Program-made: the position numbers and the translations under genes
Assembly (NCBI GenBank): GCA_025997755.1
Contig: BNVA01000045.1
Location: forward strand, 1-11,517
From: Spirochaetia bacterium
Lineage (GTDB): Bacteria; Spirochaetota; Spirochaetia; Treponematales; Breznakiellaceae
Direction of reading: 5' to 3'
DNA length: 11,517 nt
The notes under the pieces: generated by a model
The model's input: only the letters and a program-made list of their open reading frames with translations
Told to the model about the DNA's origin: nothing
Database searches by the model: none
Shown: in pieces, positions 1 through 6,407 of the stretch
Layout of the letters: each line of letters starts with the position of its first letter
Position numbering within the stretch: position 1 is the first letter of the stretch

Positions 1-552
1 GGTAATAAGGATATTAGCAGCGGCGACATCACCCCACGCTTCGACCGTGTTGGTACGCGAATAGGCAAATTTTCCGGTTTTGTATGACTCTACTGTTTCG
101 GGTACATCGTCTCCATCGTATAATGGCTCTAAACAATCCGCTAGATAATAAGGATAAAAACTGGAGCTTAGAATGTATTGATATTTATTACCGGGCATCT
201 GTCTACCGGTGTATATCCACTTTATATCAAACTTCAAGGCGATACGATCAAATGTTCTGCACATATCCCAGAACTCATTGGATTTTTGCTCTGCTTGTTT
301 AACCCAATATTCAGTGTCTTCTAAAACTGTATATTCACTTGCTATCATTTCCAGTACATTTTCTATATCTCTTTTCCATTCGTTATTAAGGTAATGTTCA
401 TACGGAATATAAACGACAAGTGAAACTACAATCGAAACAAGTATAAAAAAAAATGCAAATTTGAACCGCAGACTATTTGAGACGTTTTTAAAAAGAAAAT
501 CAAATAAGCGGCTAATCTTATACTCCTGCCCCGATGATACTTTTTTCCTCAC
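1..552 (-). CDS. N-terminal part of a membrane sensor, probably a methyl-accepting chemotaxis protein
   Basis: The reverse-strand frame is open from about 552 to base 1 and continues out of the window, so only the first ~180 residues are seen. After a short basic cytoplasmic start comes one hydrophobic segment (FKFAFFFILVSIVVSLVV, about residues 31-47), then an extracytoplasmic-looking region rich in Tyr, Trp and Asp that contains YSRTNTVEAWGD. This is the usual start of a chemoreceptor or other membrane sensor; the signalling domain lies outside. The gene follows the CheX-like and CheY-like genes directly, which supports a chemotaxis role. The start is uncertain. GTG at 552-550 overlaps the end of the CheX-like gene and lacks a good ribosome site. 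An ATT codon at 516-514, one base after the CheX-like stop, has AGGAG (527-523) at ideal spacing but would be a rare start. A sensor kinase or nucleotide cyclase is the alternative. Confidence 0.7.
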   Translation of the reverse strand, partial: MRKKVSSGQEYKISRLFDFLFKNVSNSLRFKFAFFFILVSIVVSLVVYIPYEHYLNNEWKRDIENVLEMIASEYTVLEDTEYWVKQAEQKSNEFWDMCRTFDRIALKFDIKWIYTGRQMPGNKYQYILSSSFYPYYLADCLEPLYDGDDVPETVESYKTGKFAYSRTNTVEAWGDVAAANILIT

Positions 553-1012
553 TATCTAACGATAACGTAAGAATTAAAACATCAGGCGACGCTGCGGGAA
601 GATTGATAAAAACCGGATCGCCGTCTTTGGGCGGAAATATGCTGTAATCGCCATGAATAATCGTGGGTACCGACATGCTCATCGGCATCATATCATCAAA
701 TTGTTTTTTTACTCTGCCGCTTATTATATTGTTAATTTCGCCAATTGCATCATAAACATCTTCATTTATTTTTTCATATTGAGTTCCTGTCATTTTTTTG
801 GCAATAGCAAGCGCAAAACTGTTGCTCATGGAGATAGCAATAAAACAGCGTATATTTTTTCCGATAAGCCCTATCATTACGGAAAAATCAAGATATGGCA
901 GGTCATCTTTTTTGAGTATTTGTTTTTGATTTGGAAACAGATCTATACCGGCAATTTCTTTAAATGAATGGACACATTCATGGACAGTAACATTAATAAA
1001 AGAGTTATTCAT
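518..1012 (-). CDS. CheX-like CheY-P phosphatase
   Basis: A 164-residue protein of the CheX/CheC/FliY phosphatase type, which removes phosphate from CheY-like receivers in the cytoplasm. The family's catalytic E-x-x-N signature is visible as E92-I-N-N95 inside a helix that continues IISG (residues 96-99). The length matches a single-domain CheX (about 150-160 residues). Its start overlaps the stop of the CheY-like gene as TAATG (one shared base), with AGGAG just upstream, so translation is probably coupled and the neighbouring receiver is the likely substrate. The first ~20 residues (NVTVHECVHSFKEI) fit the opening helix of CheX. I leave the symbol empty because spirochaetes also carry a CheX in the main cheA operon and this copy may serve a separate signalling branch. 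Confidence 0.82.
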   Translation of the reverse strand: MNNSFINVTVHECVHSFKEIAGIDLFPNQKQILKKDDLPYLDFSVMIGLIGKNIRCFIAISMSNSFALAIAKKMTGTQYEKINEDVYDAIGEINNIISGRVKKQFDDMMPMSMSVPTIIHGDYSIFPPKDGDPVFINLPAASPDVLILTLSLDSEEKSIIGAGV

Positions 1013-1410
1013 TATCTCCTAGTATGTTTCTTTTGAAACAAGTTTATTACTTTTTCCCGCAGAATAACAGGATCAACCTGTTTAATCAAAAAGTCCGCTG
1101 CCCCCTCTTTGATTGCCTCAATGACATTTTTTTTGGCGCCGTCACTCGTTACGATGATAACGTTTATATCCTTAAATATATCTTGTGCTTTAATTTTCTT
1201 TAAAAACTCTATGCCCGACATATTAGGCATATTCCAATCAAGCAGAATCAAGTCAATTGTACCCTCTTCCGCATACCTTGTCTCCAGAAAGTGTAAGGCC
1301 TCATCTCCGTCAGCCGCCTCAAAAACATCCCAAACCCCGGGCATTTCGTTGAGATAGCTTTTTAAAATATTCCGTGCAAATCTTGAATCATCTACTATAA
1401 GTACCGTCAT
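1012..1410 (-). CDS. CheY-like single-domain response regulator
   Basis: A 132-residue stand-alone receiver domain. The acidic pocket is D7/D8 (in VDDSRFAR), the phospho-acceptor is D58 (LLDWNMP), the switch Thr is T88 (VTSD) and the conserved Lys is K110 (FLIKQ). No output domain follows; the protein ends in a basic tail (QKKHTRR). It would be phosphorylated by a histidine kinase, act on a partner such as the flagellar switch or another regulator, and be dephosphorylated by the CheX-like product whose gene overlaps its stop codon. It starts 18 bases after the folC stop, which suggests co-transcription with folC. Family assignment is firm; whether it controls motility or another output is unknown. 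Confidence 0.9.
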   Translation of the reverse strand: MTVLIVDDSRFARNILKSYLNEMPGVWDVFEAADGDEALHFLETRYAEEGTIDLILLDWNMPNMSGIEFLKKIKAQDIFKDINVIIVTSDGAKKNVIEAIKEGAADFLIKQVDPVILREKVINLFQKKHTRR

Positions 1411-1428
1411 CTTCTACACCTGCTTATT

Positions 1429-2817
1429 TTAAAAATTTCCAAAAACAAAATTCCGTATCTCCGCCGCAAGATAAAAAGAGCCTATGCCTAACACGGGCAG
1501 TTTTTTTTCTTTTGCTTCGTCTAACGCCGCCTTTATACCTTTTTCCGTTTCTTTGATGAATGTGATTTCTGTCTTGCAGGCGGGATTTTCTTTTTGAGCT
1601 TGGACAAAAGTTGCGTGAACTTTTTCCGGCTCGCTTACTTTGTATGTACCGGGAGTTGTTATAACTATATGTGAAAAATGAGGCAGCAGCGCGTGCGCCA
1701 TTGCGTTGTCATTCTTTCCGAGTGCACAGCCAAAAATCAGGATGCCGCCATTGCCATAGAGTTTTGCAAAAGTTTCAACGCAAAGATTAACGCTTATGTC
1801 GGTATGAGCGCCGTCAACGATCAAAGGAGGATTGCTTTGCAGCTTTTCAAAGCGCGCAAGCAGTTTAAAGTCTTTTAATCCGTTTTGAATTGTGCGCGCG
1901 TCAATTTGCGGAAATGCTTTTTTTACCGCCATAATCGCCATTGCCGCGTTTTGCGCCTGAATCTCGCCGGGAATCGCTATCGAAAGTTTTAACGGCTCAT
2001 CAAAAAAACCGCTTTCCTTAAAACGTAAAGTAAAATCCGTTCCGTTAGGCGTAATTTTGATATTTTCAATATCAATGGTTTTTGGAAGATAGTACAGCGG
2101 ACTGTTTTTTTCCGCTGCCGTTTTTGTAAAAACCTCCATTACTTCGGGATGCTGTCCGGCAAGAATAACTGGCTTTGCCTGCTTTATTATACCGGCTTTT
2201 GCCTGCGCAACTTCACGCAGTGTCGTTCCTAAAAATTCGGTATGTTCAAGCTCAATTATAGTAATAACGGAAACACTGCTTTGACAAATATTTGTAGGGT
2301 CTAAGATGCCGCCCATGCCGGTTTCTACAACAAGAGCGTCAACACCCGCCTCAGCTGCACAGAGAAAGTAAAATAAAGTTAGAAGCTCAAAAAAAGTAGG
2401 CTCCGGACTACACCCGTCGGAAACATCCTCCATTGCCTTGTATTCCTTAGATGTTTTATCCGTAAGAATTTGTGTAAGCGCATAGAGTTTTTCTCCGGCG
2501 TTCAGATAGGTTTTGTCATCAAAAAAATCATCGCCTAACGTAATCCGTTCACGGTACTCGGTAATGTGAGGCGACATATAACGGGCAGCACGCAGCCCCG
2601 CCGTTGTTAGTATCTGCGCTGCCATCGCCGTAATCGAACCTTTGCCCTTGGAACCCGCAATATGAATTGACGGTGCGCAGCGCTCAGGATGACCGGCAGC
2701 CTCGCCTATGATCTGCATACGCTCCGGTCTCATAGACGGCGGCGTATACCCCTGCTCCAGATTTATAAACCGCGACATCCAATCAAATATCTCGTCGGGT
2801 CTTTTAAATGCAGACAT
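1429..2817 (-). CDS. folC: Bifunctional folylpolyglutamate/dihydrofolate synthase
   Basis: A 462-residue Mur-ligase-family enzyme that adds glutamate to folates (and often to dihydropteroate) using ATP in the cytoplasm. Landmarks in order: P-loop AGSKGKGS (54-61; most FolC have GTNGKGS), MSPHI (81-85), ETGMGGILDPTN (165-176), ELEHTEFLG (189-197), AKAGIIK (206-212) with K207 at the usual carbamylated-lysine position, and a C-terminal-domain DGAHT (335-339; DGAHN is usual). Length is within the family's 420-470 range. The ATG at 2817 has only a weak upstream ribosome site (GGGTG); the next Met (residue 14) would cut into the conserved N-terminal helix. Folate synthesis has no obvious link with the neighbouring chemotaxis genes; the spacing suggests a shared transcript only. 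Confidence 0.92.
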   Translation of the reverse strand: MSAFKRPDEIFDWMSRFINLEQGYTPPSMRPERMQIIGEAAGHPERCAPSIHIAGSKGKGSITAMAAQILTTAGLRAARYMSPHITEYRERITLGDDFFDDKTYLNAGEKLYALTQILTDKTSKEYKAMEDVSDGCSPEPTFFELLTLFYFLCAAEAGVDALVVETGMGGILDPTNICQSSVSVITIIELEHTEFLGTTLREVAQAKAGIIKQAKPVILAGQHPEVMEVFTKTAAEKNSPLYYLPKTIDIENIKITPNGTDFTLRFKESGFFDEPLKLSIAIPGEIQAQNAAMAIMAVKKAFPQIDARTIQNGLKDFKLLARFEKLQSNPPLIVDGAHTDISVNLCVETFAKLYGNGGILIFGCALGKNDNAMAHALLPHFSHIVITTPGTYKVSEPEKVHATFVQAQKENPACKTEITFIKETEKGIKAALDEAKEKKLPVLGIGSFYLAAEIRNFVFGNF

Positions 2818-2892
2818 GCGAAAATGCTACACCCAAGTAAAAAAAAAGAAAAGTGGAATTTGTAAAATTAAATTGCTAAAAAAAGTTAGGCG

Positions 2893-3753
2893 CTAATTTC
2901 CCACCACAGGTATGCCGAAAAGAAGGCTCACTACAAAGGAACGCTCCTTGTACAATAGGTTGGTCCCTGTAAGGTCTATGGAAGCCTTGAATTTGTTTAA
3001 CACGGGAATCACGGATAGATCAACGCGCAGTCCAGTATTCAAACAACCCGGGAATTCGTTTTTCGTGTTCTCGTGATTATTGTTGTAGGAAAAATTGGAA
3101 AAATCCATAATCCAATGCAGGGCATGGCGAAATAAATTCGGCGCAAGTTCAATATCAAAACCCAGCCCTATATTTAAACCGGGAGTATATTCCGTATTGA
3201 AAGTATAGCCCACGGCAAAAGAAGTTTCCGCAGACATTCCGAAAAAGTAACCGAGATAAGTTGCGGCAATGTACGCCTGTCCTGCCAGACGAATATCGTC
3301 GTGGTAGATCTTTTCCCTATGCAGATGTAGATTTCCACCAACTGCCAGTGCGCTTCGCGTTAGTGGGAAATGGAATTTGGCGCCGATGACCGTATCGAGA
3401 TTATTCGCGAACGCATCGGACGATGTAATGTGCGGTACGCCTACAATGGCGGAAACCTCAAACCATTTGACAAAGCTCATCGCAAGTTTGACGTATGGCT
3501 CTTTTTGGGTAACATCATAGGCGGCACCAATATCAATACCGAAATTGGCTGCGTGTTCCCAGCCGATGCGTCCGGTGGGAATGGCGAACAGTCCGGTAGC
3601 GCCGCTAAAACTCATCGCTTTAAGGGGCGATGAGAGGACTACATCCTGAACAGGAGGCTGCGGTTCGGTTTGAGCCATCACGCCGCCCACAGCAAGAAGC
3701 GAAAGAAGAGCGATGGATTTTATGCACAAGAGCCGTTTTATGAAATACGTCAT
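2893..3753 (-). CDS. Exported, probable outer-membrane beta-barrel protein of unknown function
   Basis: A 286-residue protein with an N-terminal signal peptide: basic start (FIKRLL), hydrophobic core to residue 24, and probable cleavage after VMA (A27). The mature part consists of alternating hydrophobic/polar strands with many Gly, Tyr and Phe (for example YLGYFFGMSAETSFAVGYTF), as in outer-membrane beta-barrels. It opens with SFSGATGLFAIPTGR, which recalls the GxxGLxxxPT start of YjbH-type barrel proteins and some spirochaetal surface proteins, but I cannot name a family with confidence. It ends SLLFGIPVVGN rather than with the classical C-terminal Phe. It starts 22 bases after the Nif11-like peptide gene, so the two may be co-transcribed. 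A periplasmic beta protein is the alternative. Confidence 0.62.
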   Translation of the reverse strand: MTYFIKRLLCIKSIALLSLLAVGGVMAQTEPQPPVQDVVLSSPLKAMSFSGATGLFAIPTGRIGWEHAANFGIDIGAAYDVTQKEPYVKLAMSFVKWFEVSAIVGVPHITSSDAFANNLDTVIGAKFHFPLTRSALAVGGNLHLHREKIYHDDIRLAGQAYIAATYLGYFFGMSAETSFAVGYTFNTEYTPGLNIGLGFDIELAPNLFRHALHWIMDFSNFSYNNNHENTKNEFPGCLNTGLRVDLSVIPVLNKFKASIDLTGTNLLYKERSFVVSLLFGIPVVGN

Positions 3754-3775
3754 CTTGAATACTGCTTAGTCTCCA

Positions 3776-4036
3776 TCAGTAATCGCTTATAGGGATCTGT
3801 TTTTCATACAGATCAAGCCATAACTGCGCCAGGCTGCTATTGGGCGCTCCGCCCGCCACCGCAGACAATTCCTTATCTGACATATCCCCGCGGCGATTCA
3901 GGAAGTCGGCCTGCTTCAAGGAAATACCATTTTTTGCCGCAACGTTTATAACTGCCTCAGTGAAAGCCGTGTCAAGATCCGTCTGCAATGCCTTATTGTT
4001 TTTAGCTTTATTAAAAAAATCGGTTACTGTACTCAT
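3776..4036 (-). CDS. Nif11-type leader peptide, candidate RiPP or bacteriocin-like precursor
   Basis: An 86-residue small protein. Residues 1-61 look like a Nif11-type leader: an N-terminal helix (VTDFFNKAKNNKALQTDLD), a second segment with AVINVAAKNGISL, then an acidic stretch SDKELSAV ending in a double glycine (62-63). In this family a peptidase transporter cleaves after the Gly-Gly, and the following core is often modified. Here the core would be the 23 residues after G63 (beginning APNSS, ending PISDY), with no Cys and two Ser and no Thr, so lanthionine chemistry is unlikely. The ATG has a strong AAGGAG ribosome site 8 bases upstream. It follows the sigma-factor gene by 65 bases. No maturation enzyme is visible in the window. 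The leader resemblance is from motif memory; a plain regulatory small protein is possible. Confidence 0.6.
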   Translation of the reverse strand: MSTVTDFFNKAKNNKALQTDLDTAFTEAVINVAAKNGISLKQADFLNRRGDMSDKELSAVAGGAPNSSLAQLWLDLYEKQIPISDY

Positions 4037-4064
4037 CTTCGATTCTCCTTATGATACCAATGTA

Positions 4065-4081
4065 TTACCCCAATTGGGTAA
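4065..4081. promoter_or_regulatory. Inverted repeat upstream of the Nif11-like gene
   Basis: A perfect 6-base inverted repeat, TTACCC and GGGTAA around a 5-base centre, in the 65-base gap between the sigma-factor stop and the Nif11-like start, about 29 bases before that start. No T-run follows on the minus strand, so it is not a typical terminator. An operator or part of a promoter is the likelier reading. No convincing -35/-10 pair is visible. Confidence 0.35.
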
Positions 4082-4101
4082 ATTATTACAATTATTGCAG
4101 G

Positions 4102-4602
4102 TTATTCATCAAGAATCCGCTTTAAGTCATTCAGCGCCCGGGACTTGGCGGTACATACATTTGCATAACTCATATTAAGCCGTTCCGCAATCTCCTGCGG
4201 ATTTAAACCATGATAAAAAGAGAGTATGATAATGTTTCGTTTATTTGTATCTAGGGATTCCATGGCTTTTACAAGGGTGTCTTTGCGAATAAATGCTTCA
4301 ACTTCCTGGGATTCGTCTTCATAATCATGGTCGCCTATGGGTTCAAAACGTATAATACGCTGGCGGTTATAGGTATCCCGCAGACGCCGGTTAAGCAGGT
4401 TTCGGGCAATGGTAAAAATCCATGTGGATTCGGAGGCTTTTTCCGGGTTGAACTTTTCCGCACACTTGGATACTTCAAGGAAAACCTGCGAACAGAGGTC
4501 TTCAGCATCCGCTTCGTTGTTGATCTTACTGCGTATATACCCATATACCTTATCCCGATATTCCTTGAATAAACGGCTGAGCCATAGCTCTCTATTTTCC
4601 AC
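4102..4602 (-). CDS. ECF-type RNA polymerase sigma factor
   Basis: A 166-residue group-4 sigma factor. Region 2 spans about residues 8-76: YRDKVYGYI, then DAEDLCSQVFLEV and the -10-binding STWIFTIARN helix. Region 4 spans about 110-165: L-x-x-L-type start AMESLDTNKRNIIILSFY, then the helix-turn-helix GLNPQEIAERLNMSYANVCTAKSRAL. No long C-terminal extension is present. The start is GTG at 4602-4600 with AAGGA 5 bases upstream, and it overlaps the stop of the preceding 73-residue gene by 11 bases, so the two are translationally coupled. That position is typical of an anti-sigma factor or a co-regulated small protein. Candidate targets are the leader-peptide genes beside it or the spike cassettes upstream; this is inference. 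Confidence 0.88.
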   Translation of the reverse strand: MENRELWLSRLFKEYRDKVYGYIRSKINNEADAEDLCSQVFLEVSKCAEKFNPEKASESTWIFTIARNLLNRRLRDTYNRQRIIRFEPIGDHDYEDESQEVEAFIRKDTLVKAMESLDTNKRNIIILSFYHGLNPQEIAERLNMSYANVCTAKSRALNDLKRILDE

Positions 4603-4813
4603 TTATGTCCTTATCCACTCGCAGCAGATGGTTTTGATTTATATCTCCGGCGGCGGCAACATCACATAGATCGTCATCTAATAATTCTTGCTTGGAGAAC
4701 CCGGCAGCATCACCGGCGGCATCAACCATGCCGCATATTCTGGGATTATGGACAAAATTACCGTAATAGTCAAGCAGTTTTTCCAACATAGATTCTGATA
4801 GTTTCTTATTCAT
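4592..4813 (-). CDS. Small leader-like protein coupled to the sigma factor
   Basis: A 73-residue protein of no family I can name firmly. Its middle reads GFSKQELLDDDLCDVAAAG (38-56), which has the layout of the end of a double-glycine-type leader: an acidic helix with D-D-x-L, then V-A and small residues. A 17-residue polar tail (DINQNHLLRVDKDISGK) follows. Two Cys (C27, C50) lie before the motif. It starts 44 bases after the DUF6931-like gene, with a good GGAGG ribosome site, and overlaps the GTG start of the sigma factor. It could be a second peptide precursor, paralogous in layout to the Nif11-like protein on the other side of the sigma gene. It could equally be a small regulator of that sigma factor; it lacks an obvious membrane segment or zinc-type anti-sigma motif. 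Confidence 0.55.
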   Translation of the reverse strand: MNKKLSESMLEKLLDYYGNFVHNPRICGMVDAAGDAAGFSKQELLDDDLCDVAAAGDINQNHLLRVDKDISGK

Positions 4814-4857
4814 TCAATTTTCCTCCATCTATTTTATTACCGCCATGTGTATAATTC

Positions 4858-6000
4858 TTACATGTTTATCTTCCAGCGCTGATAGCGGTTTTGTTTCTCA
4901 TCTACGTTGCCATTGTTAGTTTGAGGAATGGGGTTGTTCTGCCTGTGGGGAGCAATTCCGGCATTAAGACTTTCGTCCCAGTTGTCCTTGCCGGTAAGAA
5001 CATCTATTCCGATATTGAAGTAAACCTCGTACCGTTCCTTGACCTTACGGGTACCGCCTTTGTGCAGGGCGCACATCAACAGGGTCTGTACCAGACCATT
5101 GGCGGCGAGTCCGGGAGGGGTGGGTACTACCTGTTCCCCTGTGGGCATCAAATTGCCGAATGCCCAGAAGCCGGCTAAGGATAGAAGCCCTGCCGGAGTA
5201 TCGGGGCACTCGTTCCCGATATCCAGACATTTCTGGCTGTTTTCCGCGTTCGGGGACACTACCCAGCGGTAGACCGCGTCCATGGCATTGTCACGCAGTT
5301 TTTTTTCGTGAGCCGGAACCTTTGGTGGAATGACAGACTTGATTGTGTCTACCGTTTCTTTCTGGAGCGCTTGGAGCTGGGACTTTAACTTTGCCTCCTC
5401 TACAAACACCGGGGAGGCTGGATTTATTGGGTAGGGGTCATCGTTGATCCTGCCGCCCGCCATTTTGAGCAGATCTATGGGATGAATACCATGAACCTTT
5501 TTGAAATCCTGAAAGGCGTGTTCCACGGCTCCCCGGACATAGGCAAGCATCTCCGGATCAAGGAGGGCTTCGGCTTTCTTTAATTCAGCCTGTGCGGCGG
5601 CCTGCATACTCTTTATTTCCGCATCGACCGCAGGGTCCGGTTTCGGCAGTTCAATTTTTGCCCATTCCGGCACGGTTACCTCAAAATTTGTGCCTATGTC
5701 CGCAATATCCCTGTCCACCGCAGGGTTTGCCTTCAACTCTTCGATAAGGGAATTTATACACCGGTACGCCCACCAGACTCCCGACCGGCGGTGGGTGATA
5801 TAGGCAATCAATTCACAGGCGTCTTTATACTGTTCGGCCTTGGCGAATTTAAAAACCAAGTCCTCCGCGCCGGTAACTCCGGCACAGAATTCCGCAAGGT
5901 CGGGTCTTATTTTGTAGTTTTCTTTGGTAACCGCATCTTCTATGGTGAGGTACCTAAGCAATACCAGATGTCTGTTAAGCCAATCAAGTTTATCCGCCAT
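4858..6000 (-). CDS. DUF6931-like protein, cassette copy A
   Basis: A 380-residue soluble protein. The motifs match my memory of the DUF6931 family: GVWWAYRC (74-81), then after a long insert YRWVVSPNAEN (244-254), CPDTPAGLLSLAGFW (265-279), GNLMP and VVPTPPGL (291-298). That family is found near type VI secretion or VgrG genes and has no established function that I know of. Residues 111-235 form a helical, Ala/Lys/Glu-rich insert between the conserved ends. The last ~20 residues are polar and unconserved. ATG at 6000 has AGGAG upstream, 14 bases after the stop of the membrane-protein gene. It aligns with copy B without gaps to residue 360; by hand count identity is about 76% over 1-110, 44% over 111-210 and 88% over 211-357. 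An adaptor or chaperone for the spike is plausible but inferred. Confidence 0.68.
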   Translation of the reverse strand: MADKLDWLNRHLVLLRYLTIEDAVTKENYKIRPDLAEFCAGVTGAEDLVFKFAKAEQYKDACELIAYITHRRSGVWWAYRCINSLIEELKANPAVDRDIADIGTNFEVTVPEWAKIELPKPDPAVDAEIKSMQAAAQAELKKAEALLDPEMLAYVRGAVEHAFQDFKKVHGIHPIDLLKMAGGRINDDPYPINPASPVFVEEAKLKSQLQALQKETVDTIKSVIPPKVPAHEKKLRDNAMDAVYRWVVSPNAENSQKCLDIGNECPDTPAGLLSLAGFWAFGNLMPTGEQVVPTPPGLAANGLVQTLLMCALHKGGTRKVKERYEVYFNIGIDVLTGKDNWDESLNAGIAPHRQNNPIPQTNNGNVDEKQNRYQRWKINM

Positions 6001-6407
6001 GATCCTTTCTCCTGTTAGGTCATCTTCAAGGCTTTAGTTTCAATGTCGGAAGCCCCTGCCTTGGTTCGCAACGCCGAAGCTCCGCTGTCTGCGGCGGTTG
6101 CCTCGCCGGTTTGAGCCTTTGCTTCGGTCTCCGAAGCTTTAACCTCTCCGTTAGCCCCCGCTACCGTATCCTGGGCCAGTTTGCCCTCGGTTTCGGTGGC
6201 GGCGATCTCGGTACTGCTCAATGCCGTATCGCTTTCGGTCGGGTGGATGCTCCTGTCCCCCGCCATGGTACTTTCCTTAAAGTTTATGAGCAGCAGTTCC
6301 GCAATAAGGGCGCTGGCAGCCGCAACCAGTGCGGCGGTAGCAATCGACCCGATAATAGAGCCGGTCGCCGCAGATACGGCGGCTTTGGTTTTTTCATCTA
6401 ATTTCAT
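4941..6407. repeat. Tandem duplicated segment, copy A
   Basis: This stretch aligns with 8600-10066 at a constant offset of 3659 bases with no gap across two genes and the spacer between them. Nucleotide similarity is highest around 4941-5370 and 6001-6190 and drops in between and towards 6407. It covers the DUF6931-like gene and the small membrane-protein gene. Similarity stops just before the two DUF6931-like stop codons. Confidence 0.85.
6015..6407 (-). CDS. Small membrane protein with repetitive Ala/Thr/Glu tail, copy A
   Basis: A 130-residue protein with one hydrophobic helix (about residues 14-41, Ala- and Ile-rich, with AALIAEL-like composition), then a tail of Ala, Thr, Ser, Glu and Lys. 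The tail contains three loosely repeated units beginning ATETEGKL, ASETEAKA and ASDIETKA. I chose ATG at 6407 rather than the GTG at 6413: GGAG sits 5 bases before this ATG, it overlaps the previous stop as ATGA, and it makes the protein the same length as copy B with a gapless alignment. The last 59 residues differ from copy B at only 2 positions, while residues 1-71 are under half identical. No family recognised. Role unknown; it may be anchored in a membrane with the tail binding the DUF6931-like partner, or be cargo of the spike. Confidence 0.72.
   Translation of the reverse strand: MKLDEKTKAAVSAATGSIIGSIATAALVAAASALIAELLLINFKESTMAGDRSIHPTESDTALSSTEIAATETEGKLAQDTVAGANGEVKASETEAKAQTGEATAADSGASALRTKAGASDIETKALKMT

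Noticed and set aside
84..394. Short plus-strand open frames at the left edge
   Set aside because: They lie opposite a continuous minus-strand frame with a clear membrane helix and sensor-like sequence, and their translations look like antisense readings.
653..967. 104-residue plus-strand frame
   Set aside because: It is antisense to the CheX-like gene with its intact E-x-x-N motif; the translation is low in structure and has no start signal.
2818..2892. Terminator between the beta-barrel gene and folC
   Set aside because: Only a 4-base stem (TTAG/CTAA) precedes the T-run; too weak to annotate. The 75-base gap is otherwise AT-rich without clear signals.
4335..4544. 69-residue minus-strand frame inside the sigma-factor gene
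   Set aside because: It is another frame of the sigma factor, whose regions 2 and 4 are clear in the main frame.
6015..6407. PAAR-type spike tip or known toxin domain in the small membrane protein
   Set aside because: No PAAR motif, Cys/His metal site or catalytic signature was found; it has one hydrophobic helix and a repetitive tail only.
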